Assembly (NCBI RefSeq): GCF_000415985.1
Contig: NZ_KE356561.1
Location: 209,016 to 258,730 of the forward strand
Direction: 5' to 3'
Length of the DNA stretch: 49,715 bases
Source: Haloquadratum walsbyi J07HQW2
Lineage (GTDB): Archaea; Halobacteriota; Halobacteria; Halobacteriales; Haloferacaceae
In this document: in pieces, positions 36,010 to 44,619 of the stretch
Numbering within the stretch: the first letter of the stretch is position 1
Layout: each line of letters starts with the position of its first letter
Program-made: the position numbers and the translations under genes
Notes under the pieces: generated by a model
What the model was told of the DNA's origin: nothing
Databases searched by the model: none
What the model saw: the letters and a program-made list of their open reading frames with translations, nothing else

Positions 36010-36834
36010 ATGGAGGTATTAATAATTGAGATGATCGAACCTAGTCTTGTCTTGTACGGATTCGGAACTCTGTTCGGAATTTTAGCTATTCTATACTTCG
36101 CAAAAGACGTACTACTATCCCTATCAGTGAGTGTTAAACTGCTCATCATGTACTCGTTCTGCCTGGCGATGTTTCTCCTTGGAATATCAGCAGAAAACTC
36201 TGGTCTTTCCGCAACTCTGCTAGTAATTGGAGGAGGAGGCTACGCCACCTCATCCTTCTATTTGATAAAATGGTATAATTTTCAGAAGATGGGACGGTTC
36301 ATCATATTTGCTGTGTCTTCTGTAATTTTCATAGGATTTGGTTCATTGTTTACAAGAGGAGCTTTTGAAGATATTGGACTTCAGTTTCTTAGAGTAATAA
36401 TAGTTACACAGGCGTTTGGTATACTGGTATCTTCGATTATTGATTGGAGAGAACCAAAGATAGAATACAGAGTCAGCCCTAGAGAGACAATTTCAGACAA
36501 CGGTGAAATTGGAAAGATTAGAATCAGAAATGAGAGCAGGATGTTTAGAAGACAATTTACTGTACCAAGCGTTGAGGTCACTGTCGAAATTGAGGACATT
36601 GAACTAATGGCGCCTGTTAAGCTGCAAAAAAATCGCCAGAACATGTCATCACAGACAATTGGTTCAGGTCAGGAGAGAGAAATTGAAATACAGATAATTG
36701 AAGAAGCGGTTTACTCTGAACTGGGAGAGAAAGATGTGTCTGTGCCAACCGACTTTCAGGTGTCTGTCGCAAGCAGAGACACAGACGATTTTACGTCCCA
36801 AATCGACGACCCTGTTAAGCTAAAACTTCAATAG
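36010..36834 (+). CDS. Membrane protein with cytosolic beta domain
   Basis: This 274-residue protein has four membrane helices in its first 145 residues (LVLYGFGTLFGILAILYFA; LLIMYSFCLAMFLLGI; FIIFAVSSVIFIGFGSLF; VIIVTQAFGILVSSII) and then a soluble domain of about 125 residues. The soluble part is a beta sandwich-like region (PKIEYRVSPRETISDNGEIG; PSVEVTVEIEDIELMAPVKL; GQEREIEIQIIEEAVYSELG). The first ATG is at 36010; MIEPSLVLYG at 36031 is an equally good start. It resembles haloarchaeal DUF membrane proteins without known role. No operon partner. Confidence 0.7.
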   Translation: MEVLIIEMIEPSLVLYGFGTLFGILAILYFAKDVLLSLSVSVKLLIMYSFCLAMFLLGISAENSGLSATLLVIGGGGYATSSFYLIKWYNFQKMGRFIIFAVSSVIFIGFGSLFTRGAFEDIGLQFLRVIIVTQAFGILVSSIIDWREPKIEYRVSPRETISDNGEIGKIRIRNESRMFRRQFTVPSVEVTVEIEDIELMAPVKLQKNRQNMSSQTIGSGQEREIEIQIIEEAVYSELGEKDVSVPTDFQVSVASRDTDDFTSQIDDPVKLKLQ

Positions 36835-36866
36835 TTATTTCATGCGAACACCTTCGAGATTAGACC

Positions 36867-36990
36867 GTGGTTCGGGAGGACGGAACGATCTTGAACGGTC
36901 ACAAGCGAGTCGCTGCGGTACGGGTCGCAGGACTAGACTCTCATGCTGTGGAGGTCGTGTCGGTGTCTGACGAGCTGCTCGCGCTCGCCC
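36867..36990 (+). pseudogene. ParB-like core fragment
   Basis: The frame contains REDGTILNGHKRVAAVRVAG, then LDSHAVEVVSVSDE, the 'v.dG..lnGHkR..A.r.aGl..veV' core of the ParB fold seen intact at 8831-9628. Everything before and after is missing. Beyond 36980 the other strand carries a hydrophobic frame (GGLLLGIIGAVAVRLVLATG), suggesting a second, unrelated gene scrap joined here. Confidence 0.5.
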
Positions 36991-37323
36991 ACCCACAACG
37001 CGCTGCCGGTGGCGAGGACGAGGCGGACGGCAACAGCGCCGATGATCCCGAGGAGCAATCCCCCTGTATGCAGGGGCGGACCGACGCTTCCGTTCCTGCT
37101 ATTCTCTCGTGAATATAGATATGCGGTGATCGTGTGAACCGTGTGACGACTGTGTATTTTCAGCCGTTCAGTAACCGTTTCACACGGTCCGAACACGGTT
37201 TAGAACAACCATAGAACCGAATGGTGTCGATGTCCGTGTCTATACAGGTTATACATATCTGTGCACAGACAGTGGGTTGTCGCCAATCCTGTGGCTGTCA
37301 CCGATCAGCCTGAACTGAACTGA

Positions 37324-37780
37324 TCATGTCGAGACCCGGTAAGCAGTCAGCAGAATGGCTAATCCGGCTATGAACGGTGTTGAAATACCGAATCCAGGGG
37401 AATCGGTAGCTGTCACTGTAGGCGTGAGTGTAGCTGTTGCGGTTGCCGTCGGTGTTTGTGTTTGTTTGTGTTTGTGTTTCCGTTTCCGTTTCCGTTTCCG
37501 TTGGGTATCGAGTTGTGAGAGTCGCCGTGGCAGGCAGTGTGGGTTGATATTCTTGAATATCTCTAAATGGAGTTGATGTTCCTGTTGGTTCTACAGCTGT
37601 CGGCACTGTAGCTGGTGAGTGAGATCCTTGCAGATCGGCTGATGGAGGTGGTGTTGCTGTCGTATTGTTCTGCTGGGCAGTCACGGTTCCACCCGAACTG
37701 AAACCTGAAATGCTCGCAATGATCAGAACTGTGAGTACCAGTCCTGCCGTGAGAGCTGAGTTCAGTCGGTTCAGTGTCAC
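37324..37780 (-). pseudogene. Secreted PGF-CTERM-like protein, frameshifted in a simple repeat
   Basis: The gene begins with a signal peptide (MTLNRLNSALTAGLVLTVLI, then IASISGFSSGGTVTAQQ), followed by a Thr/Pro-rich linker and a TETETETETQTQTNT tract coded by short repeats. The open frame then reads into nonsense, but in the next frame the tail is TATATATLTPTVTATDSPGF followed by GISTPFIAGLAILLTAYRVS and a stop. That tail is a PGF-CTERM sorting signal (PGF, then a membrane helix and Arg), which haloarchaea use for archaeosortase-linked surface anchoring. A loss of two bases (or gain of four) in the repeat explains the shift, so the locus may switch phase. Confidence 0.65.
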
Positions 37781-37971
37781 GTTTGGACCGTCCTTCGTCT
37801 ATTTCATTATTTATGTTTCGCAATAAGCACAGCTGAAACAATCGCCTCAGTGCTGCACTGACACAGATTCTTGGGGTTATCTGTGTAGATGTAATTCTCT
37901 ATTCATTATACCACATTCTCATAAACATTGACGACAGTCTCTCAAAAGGGAGAAATTATCAGCGTGGTGTT

Positions 37972-38716
37972 ATGAATAGCAACTATTGTGCGGCTCCCGT
38001 CCTATACCAAATTCTGAGTGAATCGCCCGGAGAGTTCGACAGCGAAGTGCCAGAAGACTACTGTGGATACACATTCCCAGGATTCTACGAGTATTGTAAT
38101 TGATTATCGAGGAAATATTGCCCAGCAGCTTAGTTGTATTTGGAACTCTTTATGTGACAGTGACCGATATGTATTCCATGCTGACCCCGGTAAAACTGAA
38201 TGCAAGGGTCAACTGCTGAAAAATAATGACTGGGTCGGTGGGTCGTTAGATGGCGCTATTCTACCGGGTCAGTTTGCAGACCATCTAGACCTTTCATCGA
38301 TTTCCCTGTTGAGAGATACTGACCTCCCAGGGGCTAGCCTGGATGAGACCGACTTCTCGGAGGCTAGTCTGTTTGGTGCCAACTCAAAGAGGCTGACCTG
38401 CTCAATGCCAACCCCTCTGAGGTATGCTCAACAAACACTGAGTTTCATGAGACGAAGTTGCGCGAAGCCGACCTGAAAGAGGCGGATTTAGAGGGCGCAG
38501 AGTTCGATGACGCGGAGTTGACAGAGGTTAGGCTAGCGAGAAGCGATTGTGAGAGCACGGTGTTTGTCCGAGCGAATTTAACGAGCGACACTAGAGAATG
38601 CTGATCTAACTGGAGCCAACTTTTCACAGCCATACCTGTATCAGACGAGACTGGATGGCGCGCAGATCAGTAACCATACACAGTTTTTTACAGGTGGGAT
38701 ATCGGCGATACAGTGA
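37972..38716 (+). pseudogene. Pentapeptide-repeat protein, multiply frameshifted
   Basis: It begins MNSNYCAAPVLYQILSESPG with a CGYTFPGFYEYC segment, shifts frame near 38098, and continues CIWNSLCDSDRYVFHADPGK, the Cys/His-rich N-terminal domain of haloarchaeal pentapeptide proteins. The repeats follow: LPGASLDETDFSEASLFGAN; after a second shift EADLKEADLEGAEFDDAELT; and after a third shift LENADLTGANFSQPYLYQTR. An intact protein would be a membrane-independent beta-helix of about 245 residues. Compare the smaller relic at 12501-12749. Confidence 0.65.
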
Positions 38717-38788
38717 GAGCCAATCCTCAGAGATCTGTTTCCCCGCCACAGCGAACAAGTGATAAGCTCATCAGACGAACGTGTCCCC

Positions 38789-39652
38789 ATGATGCCAAAC
38801 GAAGCCGGAATCGAAGACGACGATTGGCTCGGCATCGAGTGGTCCCCGTGGTACCGACTCCACCCCGAGAGTGATGACCTGACGAAGCCATCGACCGGTC
38901 CGGGTCTCTACCGCGTCCGCCACGATGTCTACGACGGGCTCATCTACATTGGGGAGAGCGGTCGAAGCGTTCGCGGTCGGATTCGGGCGCTTATTCGTGG
39001 TGCCTTCGACGAGGAGATGCCCTACAGTGATCCACATACAGCCTCGCCGAGCTTGTGGGCGATCGCGAATGAGTACGGGCTCGGTTTCGAAGTCTCCGTG
39101 GCAACACCGCCGGCTGCGGAGAACGACTACCAGCGGAAGGCGATCGAGGATGCACTCATCGCTGTCCATCGGCGCGAGACGGAAACGAACCTTGTCGGTA
39201 ATTTTGGTCGGATGCCACCAGGGTATGAGAAATCGACACAGCGGAGTGGCGGCGCTCGTGGTGGGCAGAGTGACGAGGCCGAACGGAATTATCGCGAGGG
39301 GATTAATCCACTCCCGTGGGAGAATCCGGAAGCGGTTATTGCAGACGACTGGATGGGGTTGTCGTGGTCGGAGCCACTCGAGCTTGAATCAACCGTCGGC
39401 GAAATACCCAATTACGGGGGCGTGTATCGACTCTGGGAGCCGGAGACAGCGTCGCCATTGCGGTATCTTGGCGAAACGGTCCATCTGAGCAACCGGTTGG
39501 AGAGCCATCGGCGAGCCTATGAGGAGGAACTATTCGTCTCGTATGCGCCACTGACGGAGTACGTACAGAAGTTTCAGCTCCAACAAGTGGAAACGGAACT
39601 TCTGGGTGCTCACTGGCTGGCGTGCCAACAGGCACCGCAGGATCAATATTAG
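38789..39652 (+). CDS. Tandem GIY-YIG-type nuclease-like protein
   Basis: This 287-residue protein carries two GIY-YIG-like domains. The first has GLYRV (about residue 39), IYIGESGRSVRGRIRALIRG with the catalytic-type Arg, and a later Glu in AIEDALIAVHRRETETNL with an Asn. The second has GGVYRLWEP, RYLGETVHLSNRLESHRRAY, and VETELLGAHWLACQQ. GIY-YIG enzymes cut DNA in repair, homing and restriction. In the second copy Tyr of YIG remains, but the I-G spacing is slightly changed. I start at 38789 (MMPNEAGIED) rather than the GTG at 38759. It converges with the McrC-like gene 88 bases away and may belong to the same defence unit; that link is inferred. Confidence 0.75.
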   Translation: MMPNEAGIEDDDWLGIEWSPWYRLHPESDDLTKPSTGPGLYRVRHDVYDGLIYIGESGRSVRGRIRALIRGAFDEEMPYSDPHTASPSLWAIANEYGLGFEVSVATPPAAENDYQRKAIEDALIAVHRRETETNLVGNFGRMPPGYEKSTQRSGGARGGQSDEAERNYREGINPLPWENPEAVIADDWMGLSWSEPLELESTVGEIPNYGGVYRLWEPETASPLRYLGETVHLSNRLESHRRAYEEELFVSYAPLTEYVQKFQLQQVETELLGAHWLACQQAPQDQY

Positions 39653-39739
39653 TGCTGCAGTAGTGAGGTACCACCGCAATTGCTGCAGAATGCACACATA
39701 TCATCGTCCCTCCTCAGGGATCGAACTCATCCAGACCGG

Positions 39740-41104
39740 CTATCGGGTGTCCTGAGGGTTGCTCCGGGACTTCTCAAATTCCGCTTGCATCCTGTCGGTT
39801 GAAACGTGTTGAATATTACCTGCCTCATTGACGTCGCCTTGGACGCCATCAGTACACAGGATGCCTCGTACTGACTCCTCGTCCAGTGTTTCACCGAACA
39901 GGAATTCTCCCGCGGATTCTGCAAACTGAATGTATTCAATCAGCTCTCTGAGACCTGTGGAAAACGTACTCGGTGACCTAGTATACTTTATTTCGCCAAT
40001 AATCACCTCACGAAGCGATTCCTCTGGCTGGGTATTCCAGTCCAACACGAGAAAATCAGGTCGTCCACTGTAGAAGCTATGTTGGCTTCCTCGCGAGAGG
40101 AACTGGTCAACGAGTTCTGAATGTGTTTCCAGTGCCTGTGATTGCCGGTAGAGTTTTTGATAGAACTCATCCGCGCCGGTTGGGTCCGGTAGGTCTGCGG
40201 GTCTTGGATAGTCGCTGTAGAACGACAATGGTCCGCCCGTATCATAGTAGATCCGAAGTCGTCGATCAGGACTCTCCAATGATGCAATCGCATCGGTTCC
40301 CGATTGTACTCGCGTGAGCGTCAGATTATCCTGGATACTCCGCTGGACCGAGTGTCCGATCGCAAACAGGCAGAATAACTCGAACATCTTGTGATCCTCC
40401 AGCGGAGCGATAATAGTGGACTCGAGAAGCTCTTGAACACTCTCGAGATCGAATCGATCGTTCATCAGATCACGATAGAGTTGGTACAGCCGGGCAGCGT
40501 CATAGTACAGTGGCTGTCGAGCACGTCGTGCGACCGTCAGCTCGCGGTCAGTAAGCGAAATCTTGGCTGCGGAGGGAAGAGCGTCAAGATGGACATTCTG
40601 GGTCAACATCCGGCGTAAGCGGATAATGTCGCCATCATCCCAAATCTCGCGCCACGCCTGATCAAGACCCTGTATCTCTTGTCGCAACGGTTCGCTAATC
40701 ACCGCGAGTAACTTCTTGAAAACTCGATTTTCAGGGATATTGATCTCGATTTCCGGGTTGTCCGTCATAAATAGCGTTCGATCAGCGTATCCCGATTTGG
40801 CTCGCTGTTGGAGGGTCTTACTCCAGTTAATTTGTCCTCGAACTTCTCCACGAGACTGGGTCGTCATCCGCCGCTGTTCTGTCTTGATCCGACGGAGACG
40901 CTCCGGCAGCCGTTCGATATACTCGACGACATCAGCATACATTACAAAATGGAGTCGTTTGAGACTCTGGAAATTCTCGATCTCTACCGCTGAGTAATCA
41001 AATGCTCCCGCGATTAGGTTAGGGTTGGGTGCCCCTGCCTGTAGGTAGGTGATAAGCTCGGAGGTGACAATGTCCCGTAGTTCAGCCGGCGGTGTCTTGC
41101 TCAT
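39740..41104 (-). CDS. McrC-like nuclease subunit (system 1)
   Basis: This 454-residue protein resembles McrC, the nuclease partner of the McrB motor in modification-dependent restriction. It has the McrC-type middle block (VRGQINWSKTLQQRAKSG, then ENRVFKKLLAVISEPL around 86-140), the FELFCLFAIG helix with Glu242, and a PD-(D/E)xK core late in the chain: RPDFLVLD supplies Asp350 and GEIKYTRSP supplies Glu371 and Lys373. The N-terminal 80 residues are helical. It lies 6 bases downstream of the McrB-like gene, so the two are cotranscribed. It is more distant from classical McrC than the second copy at 48253. Cleavage is inferred from the motif. Confidence 0.8.
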   Translation of the reverse strand: MSKTPPAELRDIVTSELITYLQAGAPNPNLIAGAFDYSAVEIENFQSLKRLHFVMYADVVEYIERLPERLRRIKTEQRRMTTQSRGEVRGQINWSKTLQQRAKSGYADRTLFMTDNPEIEINIPENRVFKKLLAVISEPLRQEIQGLDQAWREIWDDGDIIRLRRMLTQNVHLDALPSAAKISLTDRELTVARRARQPLYYDAARLYQLYRDLMNDRFDLESVQELLESTIIAPLEDHKMFELFCLFAIGHSVQRSIQDNLTLTRVQSGTDAIASLESPDRRLRIYYDTGGPLSFYSDYPRPADLPDPTGADEFYQKLYRQSQALETHSELVDQFLSRGSQHSFYSGRPDFLVLDWNTQPEESLREVIIGEIKYTRSPSTFSTGLRELIEYIQFAESAGEFLFGETLDEESVRGILCTDGVQGDVNEAGNIQHVSTDRMQAEFEKSRSNPQDTR

Positions 41105-41110
41105 CCGAAC

Positions 41111-42229
41111 TCACTCGGTGAAGTCGATGTCGAACATATCTTCAGCTTTACTCCGGAGGTAATCGACGTTGACCGGTTCTGTCCCCCCGTCTGCAGTCGT
41201 GATCTCGAAGTCGGTTTCAAGATCGTTGATCAGCGTCTTCTGGTCCCGTTCTCGCATCCCTTCGAGTTGCGGGAAGACTAGGCTAATGAGTGACGATGTC
41301 ATCTGTGACGTCCGTTCGCCACCTTCGTAGGCTGCGATGTGGTGGAACATATCCAACACGATCGACGGCCCGATTGAGCGGTATTTGTTGATGATTGCCC
41401 AGACAACTGCCATCGGCCTGTGGTACTCTCGAATCGTGTTGTCCAACTCATCGAAGGCGTCCATCCATACCGTCGCATAATTTGGACCGGCCGTCGGGTC
41501 AAGCAGCGAGTGATCAACTACCTCTGGTGAATTTAATAGATCAGGTGCCCCCACGTGAATGAAGCTGAATCGCCGCATAAACGCAAAAGAGAGCTCATAA
41601 AGTGAGGTTTTATCGAACGTGTTCATCGTTCCGATGATCCGCCACGCGGGAGTGACAGGATACCTATCGGCTGAATTCATGATTTCCGCTCGAACACTCT
41701 CAGGTGTCTCCTCATCTACCCAATCGATCCGAATCTGCTCGTCACGTTCGTATGGGAGTGTGACAGAGTCTTCGGACAGAACCGAAAAAAGCGGTCCGAG
41801 CGCCTTGTCAATGTTCGCGCGATTCAATTCGTCGATGATGAGCCACTGATTCTTGACGGCGCCAGCATCGGTGCGGAAGCACTGGAGAAAGAGACGCGGA
41901 TCGAATTCTAATCGGTCTGATTCTGTCGCAGGGACGTACCCACCGATCGTATCGAATGTCGTCCACTCAGCTGTAGCCGTGGTGAACGTGTATCCATCCA
42001 CTTCGTCCAATGACTGCGCGATCTTAGCGAGATGCTTTGCAAGAACGCTCTTGCCGGTCCCTGGGGGACCAGTGAGGATGATATGCTTCCCCGAGTTGAG
42101 AGCGGCACTAATCTGGCGCTTGAGCCGCGCATCCTCCCCGCCGTGGAAATACAGTCCAGAGGGTATCTCAACAGAAATGTGAGAAAGCGAAAGCCGATTC
42201 GCTATATCAGATCGCGATAAGATCATCAT
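41111..42229 (-). CDS. McrB-like AAA+ GTPase/ATPase (system 1)
   Basis: This 372-residue motor has the McrB signature. Walker A is GPPGTGKS at 54-61, Walker B is WLIIDELNRANIDKALGPLF from 129, and TMNTFDKTSLYELSFAFMRR (201-220) contains the McrB-type MNTxD motif, sensor and arginine finger. It lacks the N-terminal DNA-binding domain of classical McrB, so target recognition must come from another subunit or be absent. It is followed by the McrC-like gene (6-base gap). The 5' end overlaps an integrase fragment on the other strand, which may have cut an N-terminal domain off; the ATG at 42229 is a reasonable start with only about 30 residues before the AAA+ core. Confidence 0.85.
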   Translation of the reverse strand: MMILSRSDIANRLSLSHISVEIPSGLYFHGGEDARLKRQISAALNSGKHIILTGPPGTGKSVLAKHLAKIAQSLDEVDGYTFTTATAEWTTFDTIGGYVPATESDRLEFDPRLFLQCFRTDAGAVKNQWLIIDELNRANIDKALGPLFSVLSEDSVTLPYERDEQIRIDWVDEETPESVRAEIMNSADRYPVTPAWRIIGTMNTFDKTSLYELSFAFMRRFSFIHVGAPDLLNSPEVVDHSLLDPTAGPNYATVWMDAFDELDNTIREYHRPMAVVWAIINKYRSIGPSIVLDMFHHIAAYEGGERTSQMTSSLISLVFPQLEGMRERDQKTLINDLETDFEITTADGGTEPVNVDYLRSKAEDMFDIDFTE

Positions 42230-42722
42230 CGATCTAGGGGCTAAAGTCGGGCTTCGATCATTCGAGATTCCCCAGGTGAAACCCAGCGGTATCAGCCGAA
42301 CCGCTGATGGCGAACACTACCGAATCCATGTTCCCAAAGGAAAAGATACAGCTGGCGGCGATGGGAAGCCCCGCGATGCGTATCTTCCAGCCGATCTGGA
42401 AATGTTATTATATCAGTATCAGCGGGATAACCAGATCGCGAATGATGAACCCTTCATCGATATCCAGCCCCGTAGTGTTCGGGAAGTCGTAAAACGACTA
42501 ACCGAAACGGCGGCTGAAGAATATGATAATGATGATTGGAAAGCCGTATCATCGCATGATCTACGTCGCCATTACGCCCAGCGAATGCTAGTGAATGAAC
42601 GGATTAACCCGCGTGTGTTGATGGCGGTCGGGGGATGGAATTCATTCGATGCGATTGAACCATACCTGAACGAACCTACTGATACCGTCATCAATGATGC
42701 GTTTTCACGGATTGATTTCTAA
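42211..42722 (+). pseudogene. Tyrosine integrase lacking its N-terminus
   Basis: The frame begins inside the McrB-like gene's start region: RDKIIIDLGAKVGLRSFEIP holds the first catalytic Arg. It continues with HVPKGKDTAGGDGKPRDAYL (Lys hairpin), SSHDLRRHYAQRMLVNERIN (His-x-x-Arg), VGGWNSFDAIEPYL (Trp and nucleophile Tyr). Everything before the catalytic core is missing and the only starts are GTG at 42276 or later, after the Arg. The catalytic set is complete if translation can begin upstream, but most likely it is a relic of the element that brought or split the McrBC-like pair. Confidence 0.7.
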
Positions 42723-42939
42723 TCGGTATACTGTAGCCGCCCAGATTATACAGATTAGTTGTGAGGCTACAATCTATTCCCTGGAATTGCACAGGGCATA
42801 GTCCTAGCCAAAATTAGGTCTTTCATCATGCCTCGGGAATCCCTGATTCTAACCTATTAAATTAATATGTAGAGAATTGATCAGTCTATTTGCTCAATCC
42901 CTCATGATTCTATAGATTCGATATGAGGTTATGAGGAAA

Positions 42940-43125
42940 CACAAAGGATGACAAATAGACCTCTATTTATGTCGATGAGTGAGATTTGACCGTTGAAAAC
43001 CGTTGAAAGATTCAACGTTGAACCAACGTTGAGAAACGTTTAAAATTGACTCAAAGAAGGGAAATATCACTCTAATTATGTCGATAGCTGCAGTTTGAAC
43101 GTTTGAATACGTTCACTATACGTTT
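42940..43125. repeat. Iteron-like region with two related units
   Basis: CTCTATTTATGTCGAT (42961) and CTCTAATTATGTCGAT (43070) head two similar units 109 bases apart. Each is followed by TTTGA and a palindrome: CGTTGAA-AGA-TTCAACG at 43001-43017 and GAACGT-TTGAAT-ACGTTC at 43097-43114. Further AACGTTGA/AAACGTTT words fill the gap. It could be a replication origin, partition site or tandem operator. Nothing else is seen in 42723-43334. Confidence 0.55.
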
Positions 43126-43334
43126 AATTTTACACGGTCATTATACGATTCTACACGTTCAGCTGTGTTCTTGACCTGCTGATCAGCGCATCGCCTGGGC
43201 TGGGCGAAGACTATAGATATCGCACAGGTGGAAGCTAGACTGGGCGAAAGTATCTTTAATTTATGTTTCACTCCTTGAGAGTTAGCTGGGGAATTAAATG
43301 TATTTGAGTCAACTGAGATAATAATTATATCTGT

Positions 43335-43514
43335 ATGCGCAATCGGTTTCTTTCAGTCTCAACGATTGTGTTCGGCGGGTTGGGTGTTCTGATTGTGAAC
43401 CTGCTCCCATTGATCGGGATTGCCGCCGGTGAGTTGAATCTTCGGGCAATTTTACTTATTTATTGGGTTGAAGCAGTGATGACCGTTCTCATCGCTGCAC
43501 GGAACTGTTTTTAA
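43335..43514 (+). pseudogene. DUF6498-type membrane protein, N-terminal fragment
   Basis: The 59-codon frame starts MRNRFLSVSTIVFGGLGVLI and contains NLLPLIGIAAGELNLRAILL then IYWVEAVMTVLIAARNCF. The 'NL.P..G.....n...il.lYW.E...t.....rk' plan is the N-terminus of DUF6498-like haloarchaeal membrane proteins, which normally continue for over 150 more residues. Here it stops after two helices, so it is truncated. Confidence 0.5.
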
Positions 43515-43673
43515 TCTATAATCAAAGAATACTATACTCCGAAGTCAGGTATCAGACAGTCCGCTGGTTCTTGACATTACTGACTTCGGAGTTATTCTTT
43601 GCCGACCGGCGACGTGGAACACGTGACAGTGTTAGTGTTTTACTTGGATCTCCTTACTGACTAACTAATCATA

Positions 43674-43889
43674 GTGACAGAACTGTGTATCACACTGAAT
43701 AATGAACGTATTGAGGATGCCGGCTCAGTGAAAGAAGCCCATGATCTGACTTGGACGGAGTTTCTCTCAGCAGCAGCAGATGCATTAGGAAGTGCAGATG
43801 ACCCAGAGTATGAGACAGATCAACTCAAGATGGACACAGTCACTCGGGCTCAGGAACTGTCGGGGCAGACTGGTGGTGCCGGTGCGTAG
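43674..43889 (+). CDS. Small conserved-looking acidic protein
   Basis: This 71-residue protein starts at a GTG (TELCITLNNERIEDAGSVKE) and continues AHDLTWTEFLSAAADALGSA, then EYETDQLKMDTVTRAQELSG. It looks like a single alpha/beta or helical fold, acidic, without Cys motif. Such small genes accompany haloarchaeal integrated elements. The non-coding element copy 2 begins right at its stop codon. Function unknown. Confidence 0.6.
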   Translation: MTELCITLNNERIEDAGSVKEAHDLTWTEFLSAAADALGSADDPEYETDQLKMDTVTRAQELSGQTGGAGA

Positions 43890-43992
43890 TCCGCTGGAGT
43901 GGTGGTCTTGATGTGAGTGGGCGATTACACACAGAGATTTTCCAATCCCTGTTTTTGCACACTGAGAATCCAGTTCGATGTGCAATTTTCCC
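43886..43992. repeat. Dispersed non-coding element, copy 2
   Basis: It aligns with 10054-10165. The core is ACACACAGAGATTTTCCAAT, CCCTGTTTTTGCACA and TGTGCAATTTTCC; TTGCACA (43955-43961) and TGTGCAA (43979-43985) are exact complements, so this copy forms the clearer hairpin. It starts at the stop codon of the preceding small gene. Confidence 0.5.
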
Positions 43993-44112
43993 CGTCCTTC
44001 GTGAATTATGTATTGTGATCACTGCGGAATCACACATCCGTTTATTACTCACCCCTGAGAATCGATATTAACTATCCGTGGAAGCACCCCAAATCGGAAG
44101 GATTGTGCAAAA

Positions 44113-44409
44113 ATGAGAATCAAAACAACCGAAAACCGTGATCGACTGTGGGAGAATCTGTGTGAAGCCACCGACGAGCATGCCCGCTCGAAGGCACTAT
44201 ACCGAGCGGCACGATACTATCTGCGGATGTGCGGTGGTGTTGCTGCATACGGGCGTGGGAATATACAGACACTGCTTGATGAAGCCGAAGCACAGGGAAG
44301 TCTCACGGCGCCCGAGATTGCTGCGACTCTCGATGAGCGTGAGTTGCCAGTCACATACAAGACCGCTCTTTGGAAGCAGATTGTTGGTCGGGTAGAGCTG
44401 GCGCTGTGA
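44113..44409 (+). CDS. Conserved haloarchaeal small protein
   Basis: This 98-residue protein reads MRIKTTENRDRLWENLCEAT, DEHARSKALYRAARYYLRMC, EAQGSLTAPEIAATLDEREL and ends VTYKTALWKQIVGRVEL. The plan (a KTT start, 'W..LceAt.e......al..Aa.yYl.m', then 'GslTa.eIa..Ld..eLPv.y') recurs on haloarchaeal plasmids and proviruses, with no assigned function. The all-helical second half resembles a small DNA-binding domain. It lies 210 bases upstream of the EVE-McrB operon on the same strand but is probably transcribed separately. Confidence 0.7.
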   Translation: MRIKTTENRDRLWENLCEATDEHARSKALYRAARYYLRMCGGVAAYGRGNIQTLLDEAEAQGSLTAPEIAATLDERELPVTYKTALWKQIVGRVELAL

Positions 44410-44619
44410 AAGCGTAGCAGGCAAGGGTGACGCGTCGCGTCACCTGAATGCAATGTAGTTTATGACCGTACTGTTTTATTTTGATAACATCTGTCGGGAG
44501 TTCCGCCGACGGCGTGGATGGCTGTGGTTGGACCGAGAATCCTATTTCTCTTATGATGAACCGAAACGTCCGACGGACCACGCGAACTTTCATATTCCGA
44601 CAGTTTCACATTCAGTCTA

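Noticed and set aside
38925-39488. 187-codon plus frame inside the GIY-YIG gene
   Set aside because: Arg/Ser-rich shadow; the other frame carries both GIY-YIG cores.
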